Assembly (NCBI GenBank): GCA_023150475.1 | Contig: JAKLKU010000001.1 | Span: forward strand, 310,001-374,000 | Source: Planctomycetota bacterium | GTDB lineage: Bacteria; Planctomycetota; UBA1135; GCA-002686595 | Length of the DNA: 64,000 nucleotides | Direction: 5' to 3' | Shown here: piece by piece, positions 7,592 through 17,102 of the stretch | How positions within the stretch are numbered: the first letter of the stretch is position 1 | Layout: each line of letters starts with the position of its first letter | Notes under the pieces: model-generated | Told to the model about the DNA's origin: nothing | The model's input: only the letters and a program-made list of their open reading frames with translations | Databases searched by the model: none | Position numbers and translations under genes: made by a program

Positions 7592-9370
7592 ATGCTGCAC
7601 ACCACCTTCCGCACGGGTTCCTTCCGCCGCCGGCTGGCGCTCCCCTTCGTCGTCCTCGCCTGGCTCGGCGTCGCTGCAGCGGGGGTGTTCGCGCAGGGCG
7701 GCGAGCTCGATGTCGCCCGCGAGATCCAGGCGAGCGTCCGGGCGCTGCGGGCGACCCAGGATCCGGTGTCCGGCGCGTACGGCGGCGGCGTCGCGGGCAC
7801 GGCGTGGGCGCTGCGGGCGTTCGCCGAGTGCCCGGACCGCTATCGCCCCGGCGACGGCCCGTGGGTGCGCCGCGCGGTCGACCACTTGGTCGCCAAACAA
7901 GCGAGCGACGGCGCGATCGCGGAACCGACCGCGAGCGGCGAGGCCCGCGCGGCACAGTCGCGTCTCGCGGCGGCGGCGCTGACGGTGATGGCCGACGCCA
8001 GCGTGCAGAAGCCGCTCGCGAAGCTGCTCGAACACCTCGGCAAGGACGGACTGCAAGGCCCCGGCTGGGACGCCGACTCCGAACCGGCGACACCCGCGGA
8101 CGCGAGCAAGCTCGCCACGGAGCTCGTCGCGAAGCGCGGCGCGGACAAACTCTTCGACGGCCCGCGCGGCAAGGTGATCGAGACGGCGAACGCGATCGTC
8201 ACGCTCTCCGCCTGCGAACGCGTGCTCGCGAAGAGCCGCACGAAGCCCGAACCGAAGCCCGCGGCGTCGTTGCCGCCGTTCGCGCCCGCGGATCGCGCCG
8301 CGGCGCTCGCGGCGATCGACTCCGGCTCCAAGTTCCTCGCCGCGGCCGGTCCCGACGGCAAGTTCGGCGCGCCAGGCGCGCCCGACGCGGGGATCAGCGC
8401 GATGTGCGTCGCGGCGCTGCTCGTCGCGCCCGAACCTCGTGATGCGAAGGTCCAAGCCGCGATCGACGGCGGCCTGAAGTGGCTCGTGACGCTGCAGAAG
8501 CCCGATGGCTCGATCCACGACGGCAAACTCGCGAACTACGTCACCAGCGCCGCGATCATGGCGCTCGCGCGGTCGCACAAGCCCGAGTTCCAGCCGGTGA
8601 TCGCGAAGGCACGCGCTTTCCTGCAGACGCTGCAGATCGACGAAGGCGAAGGCTACAGCGAAGGCGACCGCTACTACGGCGGCATCGGATACGGCTCGAC
8701 CGAACGGCCCGACCTCTCGAACCTGCAGATGGCGCTCGAAGCGCTGCACGACTCGGGTCTCGACGCCGAGGATCCGACGTTCCAGAAAGCGCTGCGTTTC
8801 CTGCAACGCTGCCAGAACCGCTCGGAGACCAACGACGTGAAGATCGTCGACGGCACGCTCACGATCGTCGCGGGCGACGACGGCGGCTCGGGCTACGCGC
8901 CGGGTGATTCGAAGGCGGGCTTCGTCGAACTCGCCGACGGACGCAAGATCCCGCGCTCCTATGGCTCGATGACGTACGCGCTCCTGAAGTGCATGGTCTT
9001 CGCCGGCGTGCCGAAAGACGACCCGCGCCTGAAGGCAGCTTTCGACTGGTGCCAGAAGAACTACACGCTCGACGTCAACCCGGGCTTCGTCGCCGGGCCG
9101 GATCCGACGGTCGCGTACCAAGGGCTCTTCTACTACTTCCACACGTTGGCGCGCGCCTTGTCGGCGATGGGAGTCGACTCGATCGTCGACGGCACCGGCA
9201 AGACGCGCAACTGGCGCGCGGAGCTCTGCGGCCGGCTCGTGTCATTGCAGAGCAAGATCGACAAGTCCTGGCTCAACCAGAACTCGCCGCGTTGGTACGA
9301 AGGCAATCCGTTGCTCGCGACGAGCTACGCGTTGCTCGCGCTCGACGCTGCGCTGCCGAAGGCGAACTGA
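7592..9370 (+). CDS. Secreted squalene-cyclase / prenyltransferase-repeat protein
   Basis: 592 residues from the ATG that precedes a signal peptide (basic MLHTTFRTGSFRRR, then LALPFVVLAWLGVAAAGVFA, cleavage near AQG). The rest is a series of alpha-alpha hairpins of the terpenoid-cyclase/prenyltransferase type. Repeats such as LKWLVTLQKPDGSIHDGKLA, ALRFLQRCQNRSE and SYGSMTYALLKCM carry the QNxDG-like turns. The DXDD motif of true squalene-hopene cyclase is not visible, and the protein has a signal peptide. A structural or binding protein of the kind common in Planctomycetota is therefore more likely than a hopanoid cyclase. An upstream in-frame ATG at 7508 would add 28 unlikely residues. Confidence 0.85.
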   Translation: MLHTTFRTGSFRRRLALPFVVLAWLGVAAAGVFAQGGELDVAREIQASVRALRATQDPVSGAYGGGVAGTAWALRAFAECPDRYRPGDGPWVRRAVDHLVAKQASDGAIAEPTASGEARAAQSRLAAAALTVMADASVQKPLAKLLEHLGKDGLQGPGWDADSEPATPADASKLATELVAKRGADKLFDGPRGKVIETANAIVTLSACERVLAKSRTKPEPKPAASLPPFAPADRAAALAAIDSGSKFLAAAGPDGKFGAPGAPDAGISAMCVAALLVAPEPRDAKVQAAIDGGLKWLVTLQKPDGSIHDGKLANYVTSAAIMALARSHKPEFQPVIAKARAFLQTLQIDEGEGYSEGDRYYGGIGYGSTERPDLSNLQMALEALHDSGLDAEDPTFQKALRFLQRCQNRSETNDVKIVDGTLTIVAGDDGGSGYAPGDSKAGFVELADGRKIPRSYGSMTYALLKCMVFAGVPKDDPRLKAAFDWCQKNYTLDVNPGFVAGPDPTVAYQGLFYYFHTLARALSAMGVDSIVDGTGKTRNWRAELCGRLVSLQSKIDKSWLNQNSPRWYEGNPLLATSYALLALDAALPKAN

Positions 9371-9398
9371 AGCCTGCCAGAGTGGACGAATCGACGCC

Positions 9399-10298
9399 GT
9401 GATCTCCGCGGTCCGTGTCTTCCGTGTCGCGACTTCGCGACTCGTGCTGGAGCTCGAGTCCGAGCTCGGCGTCCAGGCTTTCGATCTGTCCGCGGCGCTC
9501 TCGGCCACCGGTCGCGCCGACGAGCTCGCCGAACTCTGCGCGAGCGGCTTCTTCGCGCGCGCGCAGCTCGAGCGGTGGCTCGCGAGCGGCGCGTTCGCGG
9601 CGCACGAGCTGCTCCACGGCCGTCCGCCGGACGTGCTCGTGCCGGTCGATCCGCGGCGCGTCGGCAAGATCCTCGCGCTCGGCAAGAACTTCAAGGAACA
9701 CGCGGCCGAGTTCGGCGAGCAGGTTCCCGAGGAACCGCTCTTCTTCACCAAGCTGCCGGAGACACTGGTCCCCCATGGCGCGACCGTCTCGCCGCCCCCC
9801 GGCTACGACGCGCGCTTCGACCACGAGGCGGAGCTCTGCGTCGTGATCGCGCGAGGCGGCAAGTCGATTCCCGCGTCGCGCGCGCTCGAGCACGTCGCAG
9901 GATTCACCGTCGCGAACGACTTGACGCTGCGCACGCTGCAAGGCGCGGATCGCGCGAAGAAGTACCCGTGGTTCCGCGCGAAGAACTTCGACGGCGCGTG
10001 CCCGCTCGGCCCGTGTTTCGTGCCGCGCGAGCACTTCGAGCTCGCCGACGCGCGCGTCGAGGCCCGCGTCAACGGCGCCTTGCGTCAGAGCGCGTCCACG
10101 CGAGACTTCGTCGTCGATGTGGCCCACGCGATCGAGTTCGTGTCGGCGCACCTCTCGCTCGCGCCGCTCGATCTCGTCCTGATGGGCACGCCATCGGGCG
10201 TCGGACCGCTCGTCGACGGCGACGTCGTGACGTGCAGCGTGCAAGGCATCGGCGAACTCGCGACGCGCATCGCGCGCCCGGCGCCGCTCAAGGCGTGA
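9399..10298 (+). CDS. Fumarylacetoacetate hydrolase (FAH) family protein
   Basis: 299 residues from a GTG start 28 nt after the cyclase-like gene. The C-terminal FAH catalytic domain (about 85-295) shows GKILALGKNFKEHAAEFGE and the metal ligands DHEAELCVVI (two Glu) and GFTVANDLTLR (Asp). Further blocks are KNFDGACPLGP and LMGTPSGVGPL. Members hydrolyse or decarboxylate beta-keto acids in aromatic and sugar-acid catabolism (for example HpcE-like isomerase/decarboxylase or acylpyruvase). The exact substrate cannot be read from sequence. Its last 11 nt overlap the convergent SDR gene. Confidence 0.92.
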   Translation: MISAVRVFRVATSRLVLELESELGVQAFDLSAALSATGRADELAELCASGFFARAQLERWLASGAFAAHELLHGRPPDVLVPVDPRRVGKILALGKNFKEHAAEFGEQVPEEPLFFTKLPETLVPHGATVSPPPGYDARFDHEAELCVVIARGGKSIPASRALEHVAGFTVANDLTLRTLQGADRAKKYPWFRAKNFDGACPLGPCFVPREHFELADARVEARVNGALRQSASTRDFVVDVAHAIEFVSAHLSLAPLDLVLMGTPSGVGPLVDGDVVTCSVQGIGELATRIARPAPLKA

Positions 10299-11007
10299 AA
10301 CCGCCGCCGACTTCGAGGTTCGCGCCGGTCACGTAGCGCGCGTCGTCCGAGCACAACCACGCGACCGCCGCCGCGACTTCTTCTGGCGTGCCGAAACGCC
10401 CGAGCGGGATCTTCGCTGCGAGCTTCGGGTCGAACGTGTCGTCCGCCGCGTGCGGGTGCGGGATCATGCCGGGCGACACCACGTTGACCCGCACGCCGTG
10501 GCGGCCTTCTTCCTGGGCGAGCGAACGCGCGAGCACGAGCAGCGCAGACTTCGCGGCCGCGTACGCCGCCATCTCGCGCTTCGCGCGCAACCCCTCGAGC
10601 CCGGCGCACGCGAAGAACACGACCGCACCGTGCGACGCGCGGAGCGCCGCGCGCGCGGCGCGAGCGACGAGCAACGCGCTTTCGACGTTGTTCGAAAGGA
10701 GCCGCCTCAACGTCCGCGGTTCGAGCGCCTCGAGTGGGCCGCTCTCGTACTCGCCGACCGCGTGGACGACCACGTCGAGTCGGCCTTCGCGCGCCATCAC
10801 GGTCTCGACGAGCTCGCGCACCGCCGCTTCGTCCTCGCAATCGCAGCGGAGCGCGTTCGCGCCGAACTCGGAGGTCAGCGCGCGCGACGACTCGTTCTCG
10901 CTGCGCCACGCGACGTAGACCTCGTCGCCGCGCGCCGCGAACTCACGTGCGCTGGCGAGTCCGAGCCCTCGTGCGCCACCGGTGACCAGTACGACCCTCG
11001 GATCCAC
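10288..11007 (-). CDS. Short-chain dehydrogenase/reductase (SDR)
   Basis: 239 residues with a classical SDR layout: cofactor motif TGGARGLG at about 9-16, the Asn of NNVESALLV, and active-site YAAAK. In the usual catalytic-serine region the sequence reads FFACAGLEG, so the serine may be replaced; this is worth noting. The C-terminal signature is GRFGTPEEVAAAVAWLCSD then YVTGANLEVGGGF. Relatives are FabG-like NAD(P)H oxidoreductases of many substrates. It is convergent with the FAH gene and not obviously in an operon. Confidence 0.9.
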   Translation of the reverse strand: MDPRVVLVTGGARGLGLASAREFAARGDEVYVAWRSENESSRALTSEFGANALRCDCEDEAAVRELVETVMAREGRLDVVVHAVGEYESGPLEALEPRTLRRLLSNNVESALLVARAARAALRASHGAVVFFACAGLEGLRAKREMAAYAAAKSALLVLARSLAQEEGRHGVRVNVVSPGMIPHPHAADDTFDPKLAAKIPLGRFGTPEEVAAAVAWLCSDDARYVTGANLEVGGGFTP

Positions 11008-11387
11008 GCGCAGAGCCTAACCGCTCGGCCGGCGCCGCCGCACGCACCCGGATTCCCGCGCGAGCGCCGCGGTTCCAGTCCGCTGACGCTCGAGGCGACG
11101 CGCGTTAGGGTGATCCACATGCCTCGTTCGCCGTGTGCTCGCCTTCCGCGCGTCGCGCCGTGGTCGGGACGCACGCCTCGACTGCGGAAGGGGCTCTTCG
11201 TCCTCTGCCGAAGGCGCTGCTCGTCCTCGGTCGGATCGGAGTCGCGCGCCAACTCGCGTTCGCGAAGCACCTCGGCGATTGGCGGCGAGCCGCCGTCGAA
11301 GTGAACTGAACGAGCTGCCAGGGAACCGTCCGCGTTCGCTGCGCGTCGTTCGCGCGTTCAGACTCCCAGCCCAAGCGACATCTCGAA
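11008..11387. other. Intergenic stretch, no convincing gene
   Basis: 380 nt between a minus-strand SDR and a plus-strand membrane protein, so both promoters probably lie here. A plus-strand frame from a GTG at 11133 to 11309 (58 codons) contains LPKALLVLGRIGVARQLAFA and could be a tiny gene. No ribosome-binding site or known homology supports it, so it is left as a possibility. Confidence 0.35.
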
Positions 11388-11852
11388 ATGCCCACGCCGC
11401 ACATGCCCGCCGATCCGCCCTCGCCCGCCGATCCACCCATGCCCGCCGGTGCGTCCGTGCCGCCGCGCTGGATGCGTGTCGTCGACTGGACGGCGTTCGT
11501 GTTCGTGCTCGCGCTACTGCTCACGTCGGTCGCGACGCTGGTGTACGGCGCATGGCGCGGCAAGTTCGTGCACGTCCACTTCCACACGCTCGTCGAGTTC
11601 GTGGCGTGCTGCGGGTTCTTGTGGGCGGTGATCCGCGGGCGCAAGCGTCGGTCGCCCTTCGTGTACTGGATCACGATCTTCGTGCTGCTCTTCGGCGCGT
11701 GCTTCGCGTTCGTGTACGCGGCACGCGCGGGGCAGGAAGAGCGGTTCGGGCTCGCCGGAAGCCTCGGAGCGCTCGCGCTGTTGCTCGCCTCGCTCTCGGT
11801 CGCGCTCGGTTACGAACTCGCGCTGGGCCGCGGCAGACGGTTCGTCGAGTGA
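11388..11852 (+). CDS. Small polytopic membrane protein, unknown function
   Basis: 154 residues. A Pro-rich cytoplasmic head (MPTPHMPADPPSPADPPMPA) is followed by four hydrophobic segments (about 33-54, 64-82, 91-110 and 120-140). I do not recognise the family. It is convergent with the signal peptidase gene 39 nt downstream and is not in an obvious operon. The regular GC-rich third positions and the clean helix pattern support it as a real gene. Confidence 0.7.
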   Translation: MPTPHMPADPPSPADPPMPAGASVPPRWMRVVDWTAFVFVLALLLTSVATLVYGAWRGKFVHVHFHTLVEFVACCGFLWAVIRGRKRRSPFVYWITIFVLLFGACFAFVYAARAGQEERFGLAGSLGALALLLASLSVALGYELALGRGRRFVE

Positions 11853-11891
11853 CCGGCCGGACCGTGCGCCGGCTCGACGAACTGGGCCGGC

Positions 11892-12716
11892 TCAACGAAC
11901 TGCGCCGGCGCGGTCGATCGGCCAGAGGCGCACTTCCACGCGACCGCGCACGTACTCCTCCGGCACTTGGCCGAAGTCGCGGCTGTCGGAGGAACGCGGA
12001 CGGTTGTCGCCGAGCACGAAGTAGTGCGCCGGCTTGACGCGCGTGACGAGCCGCGAGAGCGGATCCTCGTCGGCGACGTACGGCTCGTCGAGCGCTTCGC
12101 CGTTGACCCACACGCGACCCGCTTCGATGACGATTTCGTCGCCCGGGAGTCCGATCACACGCTTGATGTAGTCGACGTGCGGATCGAGCGGGTACTTGAG
12201 CACGACGACGTCGCCGCGTTCGATCGAGCCGAACACGTACGCCCACGGATCGATCACGATCCGGTCGCCGTCGTGGATGCCGGGCTGCATCGAACTGCCG
12301 CGTACGACCGACAAGTTGAAGAGCAGGAAGTGCGCCACGGCGAAGGCGAGCGTGCCTTGCGCGAGGAACGCGATGCTGACCCGGGTGCGCAGGAAACTCC
12401 GCACGGCGATCACGGCGCGTTGGAGCGCGTTGTAGTGCGGAACGGCGGGTTCGTGATCTCGCGCGCCGACCACCGGCGGCTCGAGGAAGAGTCGCTCGGA
12501 CTCCAGGGCCCGCGCCGACGGTTCCGGAAGCGCGAAGAGACTCGCGAGCGACTCCCGTCGTTCCCCGCGACTCGGCAACGCGGCGTCGTCCGCGGGTGCG
12601 CCCGCGCCATCCGCCACACGAGCCGCAGCGAGCGTCGCCGAGCCTTGGGAGCGCGCCGGATCGGCGCGCTCGACCGCGGGCTCGGGGAGCGCTCCGTCGT
12701 GCATGGGGCCGAACAT
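11892..12716 (-). CDS. lepB: Signal peptidase I
   Basis: 274 residues. Type I signal peptidase cleaves leader peptides from exported proteins at the outer face of the inner membrane. The S26 motifs are complete: RGSSMQPGIHDGD with nucleophile Ser142, DYIKRVIGLPGDEI with general base Lys185, and the C-terminal GDNRPRSSDSRDFG box. One transmembrane helix precedes the active site (about 112-134). The ~105-residue cytoplasmic N-terminus is Ala/Glu/Arg-rich and unlike E. coli LepB; its first Met (MFGPMHDG) is the most economical start. It is divergent from the S9 peptidase gene. Confidence 0.93.
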   Translation of the reverse strand: MFGPMHDGALPEPAVERADPARSQGSATLAAARVADGAGAPADDAALPSRGERRESLASLFALPEPSARALESERLFLEPPVVGARDHEPAVPHYNALQRAVIAVRSFLRTRVSIAFLAQGTLAFAVAHFLLFNLSVVRGSSMQPGIHDGDRIVIDPWAYVFGSIERGDVVVLKYPLDPHVDYIKRVIGLPGDEIVIEAGRVWVNGEALDEPYVADEDPLSRLVTRVKPAHYFVLGDNRPRSSDSRDFGQVPEEYVRGRVEVRLWPIDRAGAVR

Positions 12717-12853
12717 CGGCAGTCGACCGCGAACGCCCTTAGCCGGGCGCGAGCCGATCGAACCGCGTGTGCCGTCTCGCGGCCGACGTGCAAAGCGAGA
12801 GGCATGCAAGGCTGTTCCGCGATGCGCGGGCGCGCCGTAGCCTGGCGCACCCG

Positions 12854-15547
12854 ATGCGCCGTCCGTCCCCCCACCGCCACGCGCGTTCGCGCACGAACGC
12901 CGCGCTGCTCCTCCTCGTCCTGCTCGGTTGCCGTGCGCCGAGTCCCACGGCCGCTTCCGGGCCGGCGGGCGCGACGCACTCGCCCAGCGCGCGAGCGCGC
13001 GAAACGACGACTTCGGAGACGGCCAAGCTCGAGTCGTTGGAGGAAATTTTTTTCCTGCCCGGCCCGCAAGGTCGGGCGCCGAGCGTCGACTCACTTTCCG
13101 CGGACGGACTGTGGGCCTTCGTGCGTTGGTCGCCGCTCGAGACGGCGGACGACGGCACGCGCAAGTTCGTCGACGACGACGCGTCGCGGCTGGTGCGCAC
13201 CGACGTCGCGGTCGCAGGCGAGGGCGTCGGCGAGTCCGCGCGTGAGCTCTTCCGCCGCCTCTTCGCGACCAGCGCGGAGGACAAGTCGAGCGGCCCGCGC
13301 CGGGCCTGGTCGAAACGCGGCCACCGGCTCGCGCTCGCGCGCGACGGAGAACTGTGGCTCGCCGACGCGCCGACAGACGCAACACTCGGGGCGCGGACGT
13401 CGGCAGGATGGACGGCGAAACGACTCTACGCCGCGCCGCCGAAGGACTCGCCGGAGCCGCGTCTCGCGCGCATCGGTTCGTTCGGGTTCTCCGACGACGA
13501 CGCGGAACTCATCGTCGACGACGGCAAGGAGACGTACGCGTTCCCGCTGCCACGCGCGCTCGACGACGTGCGCGAGTTCACGCTCGCCGACGCACGCTGC
13601 CTGACGCGCGAGCTCGTGCCCGACACGGGCGACGTCGAGCTCGACCGCGAACGGCGCGTCGCGTTTTCGGCGAAGAGCGCGTTCTCGATCGAACCCGCGG
13701 CCGGCGCCGGCGAGACCGGCGGGTCTGACGCGACGGGCGGAACGGGCGAAACCGGCGCGGGCGAAACCGGCGCGGGCGAAACCGGCGCGGGCGAGCCCGC
13801 GCCCGACGGACACGCCGAAGCGCCGCGTCCGCGCAAGGGGCAGATCCTCTTCGTCGACGACGCGCGCACGATCGAGCTCGCGGGCTTCGCGGACATCGAG
13901 CGACCGGAAGACGTGTCGCTCTCGCCGGACGGGCGATTCGTCGTCGCGGAGATCGTCGACCGCACCGACGAACCGGCGCGGCAGATCGTGCCGGACTACT
14001 TGACGACGCGAGTGACCACCCGCGAAGCGCGCCGCGATCGAGCTGACGACCGTCCGTCGCCGCGCGACATCGAGCTCTGGTCGACCGACGACGGCGCGCG
14101 CCGCTCGGTCGACCTCGGGGAAGCGCCGACGCGGATCACGCGGCACTTGGGCTGGTCGAAGGACCCGGCGCACGGCGCGCTCTACGTCTTCACGCGCACG
14201 TCGGAGGACTGGAAGACCTTCGAGATCTGGCGTTGGACGCCCGACGGCGTCACGCGGCTCTTCGCCGACCACGACCCCGCCTGGTACGACGGGCCCGCGG
14301 TCGGCGCGCGCTGGAGCGGCGACGGCTCGCGGTTGATCGTCGGCTCGGAAGCGACCGAACGCTCGGCGACGCCCGGCCGCTGTCAGCTCTTCTCGCTCGA
14401 CCCCGCGACGGGGCTCTTGCGGCAGTTGACCAACGTGCGCGGCGAAGTCGACGAGTTCGACGTCGCGGCGGACGGTTCGCTCGCCTACCTCGCGAGCGAC
14501 GGCGATCCGACGCGACGCGTGCTCGGCTTCTGCAACCGCGAGCTCGTGCGCGGCGAGCCGGGAGCGCAGGGGTACCTGGTGCCGACGCCCACCGGAAGAC
14601 TGTCGGCCGTGACGCTCGCGGACGACGGCTCACGCGCGTTGTTCCGCCACCACACGCTCGGCGCGCCGGCGGAACTCTGGTCGGTCGCGCTGCGAGAGGG
14701 CGCTCAGGCGGTGCAGCTCTCGCGCACGGCACCTCGGCGTTACGTCGAGCGCCGCCGCGTCCTGCCCGAAGTCGTGACGGCGACGTCGCGCGATGGTTCA
14801 CGAGTGTGGAGCCACGTCTACCTGCCGCGCTCGACTTCGCTCACGCGGCCCGACCGTCGGCGTCCGTGCGTGGTCTTCATCCACGGCGCGGGATACCTGC
14901 AGAACGTCACCGACTCGCTCACCGAATACGAGCCGAACTTCGCCTTCCACGGCAGGCTCGCGGAACGAGGCTACGTCGTCGTCGACGTCGACTATCGGGG
15001 CAGCGCGGGCTACGGGCAGCGTTTCCGCGGCGACGTGCACAAACGCCTCGGCGAGCTCGAACTCGAGGACATCCACGCCGTCCTCGACCTGCTCGCGCGC
15101 CGCGGCGTCATCGCTCGCGATCGCGTCGGCTGCTACGGCGGCTCGTACGGCGGGTTCCTCGTGTTGATGGCGCTCTTCAAGGAGCCCAGTCGGTGGAAGT
15201 GCGGCGCCGCGTTGCGTTCCGTGACCGACTGGCGCAGCTACCACCCGAGCTACACGCAACCGCGCCTCGGACGGCCGTCGGAGGACGAAGAGGCGTATCG
15301 CCGCTCGTCGCCGATCGACCTCGCGGAAGGGCTCGCCGATCCGCTCCTGCTCCTGCACGGCATGCAGGATTCGAACGTCTTCGTGCAGGACACGGTGCGG
15401 TTGATGGAGCGCCTGATCGACCTCGGCAAGGAGTTCGACGCGATGCTCTATCCGAGCCAGGACCACGCGTTCACGGACGGCCGGCACTGGGTCGACGAGT
15501 ACCGGCGCATCGAACGGCTGATGGCACGACACCTCGGAGAACCTTGA
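12854..15547 (+). CDS. S9-family (prolyl oligopeptidase-type) peptidase, lipoprotein
   Basis: 897 residues. The start was chosen at the ATG giving a lipoprotein signal (basic MRRPSPHRHARSR, then ALLLLVLLGC with lipobox Cys). A long N-terminal beta-propeller region (about 40-640) is followed by the alpha/beta-hydrolase catalytic domain. The catalytic triad is visible: GGSYGG (Ser764), LLLLHGMQDSNVF (Asp839) and SQDHAF (His871). This is the DPP4/acylaminoacyl-peptidase arrangement, so it probably removes dipeptides or cleaves after Pro in the periplasm. A Gly-Ala-Glu-Thr-rich insert encoded by a 15-bp tandem repeat interrupts the propeller. Two bases later starts an Xaa-Pro peptidase, suggesting a joint role in Pro-peptide use. 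Confidence 0.92.
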   Translation: MRRPSPHRHARSRTNAALLLLVLLGCRAPSPTAASGPAGATHSPSARARETTTSETAKLESLEEIFFLPGPQGRAPSVDSLSADGLWAFVRWSPLETADDGTRKFVDDDASRLVRTDVAVAGEGVGESARELFRRLFATSAEDKSSGPRRAWSKRGHRLALARDGELWLADAPTDATLGARTSAGWTAKRLYAAPPKDSPEPRLARIGSFGFSDDDAELIVDDGKETYAFPLPRALDDVREFTLADARCLTRELVPDTGDVELDRERRVAFSAKSAFSIEPAAGAGETGGSDATGGTGETGAGETGAGETGAGEPAPDGHAEAPRPRKGQILFVDDARTIELAGFADIERPEDVSLSPDGRFVVAEIVDRTDEPARQIVPDYLTTRVTTREARRDRADDRPSPRDIELWSTDDGARRSVDLGEAPTRITRHLGWSKDPAHGALYVFTRTSEDWKTFEIWRWTPDGVTRLFADHDPAWYDGPAVGARWSGDGSRLIVGSEATERSATPGRCQLFSLDPATGLLRQLTNVRGEVDEFDVAADGSLAYLASDGDPTRRVLGFCNRELVRGEPGAQGYLVPTPTGRLSAVTLADDGSRALFRHHTLGAPAELWSVALREGAQAVQLSRTAPRRYVERRRVLPEVVTATSRDGSRVWSHVYLPRSTSLTRPDRRRPCVVFIHGAGYLQNVTDSLTEYEPNFAFHGRLAERGYVVVDVDYRGSAGYGQRFRGDVHKRLGELELEDIHAVLDLLARRGVIARDRVGCYGGSYGGFLVLMALFKEPSRWKCGAALRSVTDWRSYHPSYTQPRLGRPSEDEEAYRRSSPIDLAEGLADPLLLLHGMQDSNVFVQDTVRLMERLIDLGKEFDAMLYPSQDHAFTDGRHWVDEYRRIERLMARHLGEP
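13746..13790 (+). repeat. In-gene tandem repeat, 15 bp x 3
   Basis: Three identical copies of GCGAAACCGGCGCGG inside the S9 peptidase gene, with a degenerate partial unit on either side. They encode a Gly-Glu-Thr-Gly-Ala repeat in a low-complexity insert. The unit is a multiple of three, so the frame is kept whatever the copy number. Confidence 0.9.
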
Positions 15548-15549
15548 AC

Positions 15550-16878
15550 ATGGCGGATCCTCGACTTCCCGCGCGGCGCGAGCTCTTCGTCGCCGGCGCG
15601 CTCGGCGCCGCGGCGCTCGGTTGCCGCGCGGCGCAAGCCTCGCGCGAACGCCCGGCCCCCTCCGCACGCGACGGCTCGGCGAGCTCCGACCGTGCCGCCG
15701 AACTCGACCGCCTCTTCGCCGACCTCACGAACCAAGCGCACACCGTCCAGCCGATCCGCGCCGACGAACGCGCCGCCCGCCGCGCGCGCGCGGCGCAGAT
15801 CCTCGCCGAGCACTCCGTCGATGCGCTGCTCGTCGAAGGCGGCGCGACGTTCGCCTACCTCGCCGGGATCTCGTGGTGGCCGAGCGAACGGCTCTTCGCG
15901 TTGGTGGTGCTCGCCGACGGCACGCATTTCTGGGTCTCGCCGGCGTTCGAAGCCGAGAAGGCGCTGACGAAGCTCCGCAAGGATTCCCTGCTCGGCGAGG
16001 ACGTCGTCACGTGGGACGAACACGAGTACCCGTGGCGGCCGCTCGCGGCGGAACTCGCGCGCCGGCGCGTCGCCCGCATCGCGATCGACCCCGCGGCTCG
16101 GTTCTTCGTCGCCGACGGCGTCGCGAACGCGTTCGGCCGCGAGCGCACCATGATCGCCGACCGCATCGTGCTCGCACTGCGTGGCAGGAAGGACGCGCAC
16201 GAGCTCGAGCTCCTGCGCCGCGCGAGCGAACTGACGCAAGCGTCGTTGGTCGCGGTCGCGGAACACGTCCGGCCGGGCATGCTGGCGGCGGAGATCTCGG
16301 AACTCGTCCGGCACGCGCACCAGAAGATCGGACTGACGAGTCCCTGGGACCTGACGCTCGTCGGTGCGCAAGCCGCGTTCCCGCACGGCGAGGACAAGAG
16401 TGCGCGGCTCGAGAAGGACCAGTTCGTGCTGATCGACACCGGCGGCACGTTGCACGGTTACCAATCCGACACGACGCGCACGTGGTGCCCGGCGGGCCGG
16501 CCGCCCGAGACCGAGGCGCGCGCGTGGACCACCGTGCGCGACGCGCAACAGCGCGCGTTCGAAGGGATCCGGCCGGGCGTGCGCTGCTCCGAGATCGATC
16601 GGCTCGCGCGCGCGGCGATCGAACGCGCCGGTTTCGGCGCGGGTTACGCTGCGCTCACGCACCGGTTGGGCCACGGCATCGGGATGGAAGGTCACGAGGC
16701 GCCCTACTTCGACGGCGGCAGCGACGTCGTGCTCGCGCCCGGCATGACGCTTTCGAACGAACCGGGGATCTACGTGCTCGGCCGCTACGGCGTCCGTCTC
16801 GAGGACATCGTCGTCGCGACCGAGTCCGGCGCCGACCACTTCGGCGCCTGGCAGTCGGGCCCACTCTCGCCCGCCTGA
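15550..16878 (+). CDS. M24-family Xaa-Pro peptidase, probable Tat-exported lipoprotein
   Basis: 442 residues. The N-terminus combines an RR motif (LPARRELFVAGALGAAALGC) with a lipobox Cys, so Tat export and lipidation are likely. A creatinase-like N-domain (about 60-200) precedes the pita-bread catalytic domain. All five metal ligands are present: Asp296 (LIDTGG), Asp307 (YQSDTTR), His375 (RLGHGIGMEGHE), Glu404 (SNEPGIY) and Glu418 (RLEDIV). It should cleave the bond before proline in Xaa-Pro peptides. The gene lies 2 nt after the S9 peptidase stop, so the two are almost certainly one operon and one pathway. Confidence 0.92.
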   Translation: MADPRLPARRELFVAGALGAAALGCRAAQASRERPAPSARDGSASSDRAAELDRLFADLTNQAHTVQPIRADERAARRARAAQILAEHSVDALLVEGGATFAYLAGISWWPSERLFALVVLADGTHFWVSPAFEAEKALTKLRKDSLLGEDVVTWDEHEYPWRPLAAELARRRVARIAIDPAARFFVADGVANAFGRERTMIADRIVLALRGRKDAHELELLRRASELTQASLVAVAEHVRPGMLAAEISELVRHAHQKIGLTSPWDLTLVGAQAAFPHGEDKSARLEKDQFVLIDTGGTLHGYQSDTTRTWCPAGRPPETEARAWTTVRDAQQRAFEGIRPGVRCSEIDRLARAAIERAGFGAGYAALTHRLGHGIGMEGHEAPYFDGGSDVVLAPGMTLSNEPGIYVLGRYGVRLEDIVVATESGADHFGAWQSGPLSPA

Positions 16879-17102
16879 GCGGAGCGCCGCGCGGCCGGTG
16901 CCTGCCGCGCTCCGCACGGCAGGCGCGCGCCGCCCGCGGCGCGACGCGTGCGTCCCGCGAAACGGACGCGGCCGAAGTCGTTGTGCTCCGCGCACTTCCG
17001 AGCGCCGCGCCACGTCGTACGCACGGAACGCCCCCGCCGCCACGTGAACCCTCGGATGACTCGGGTGTCCCCGAGCGACGGTCCGCCGTCGAGGAGTGTG
17101 CG

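Noticed and set aside
7592..9370. True squalene-hopene cyclase
   Set aside because: It has a signal peptide and no DXDD motif; only the repeat fold is shared.
13681..13830. Frameshift in the S9 peptidase around its Gly-rich insert
   Set aside because: The frame is intact through the repeat and the catalytic domain follows in the same frame.
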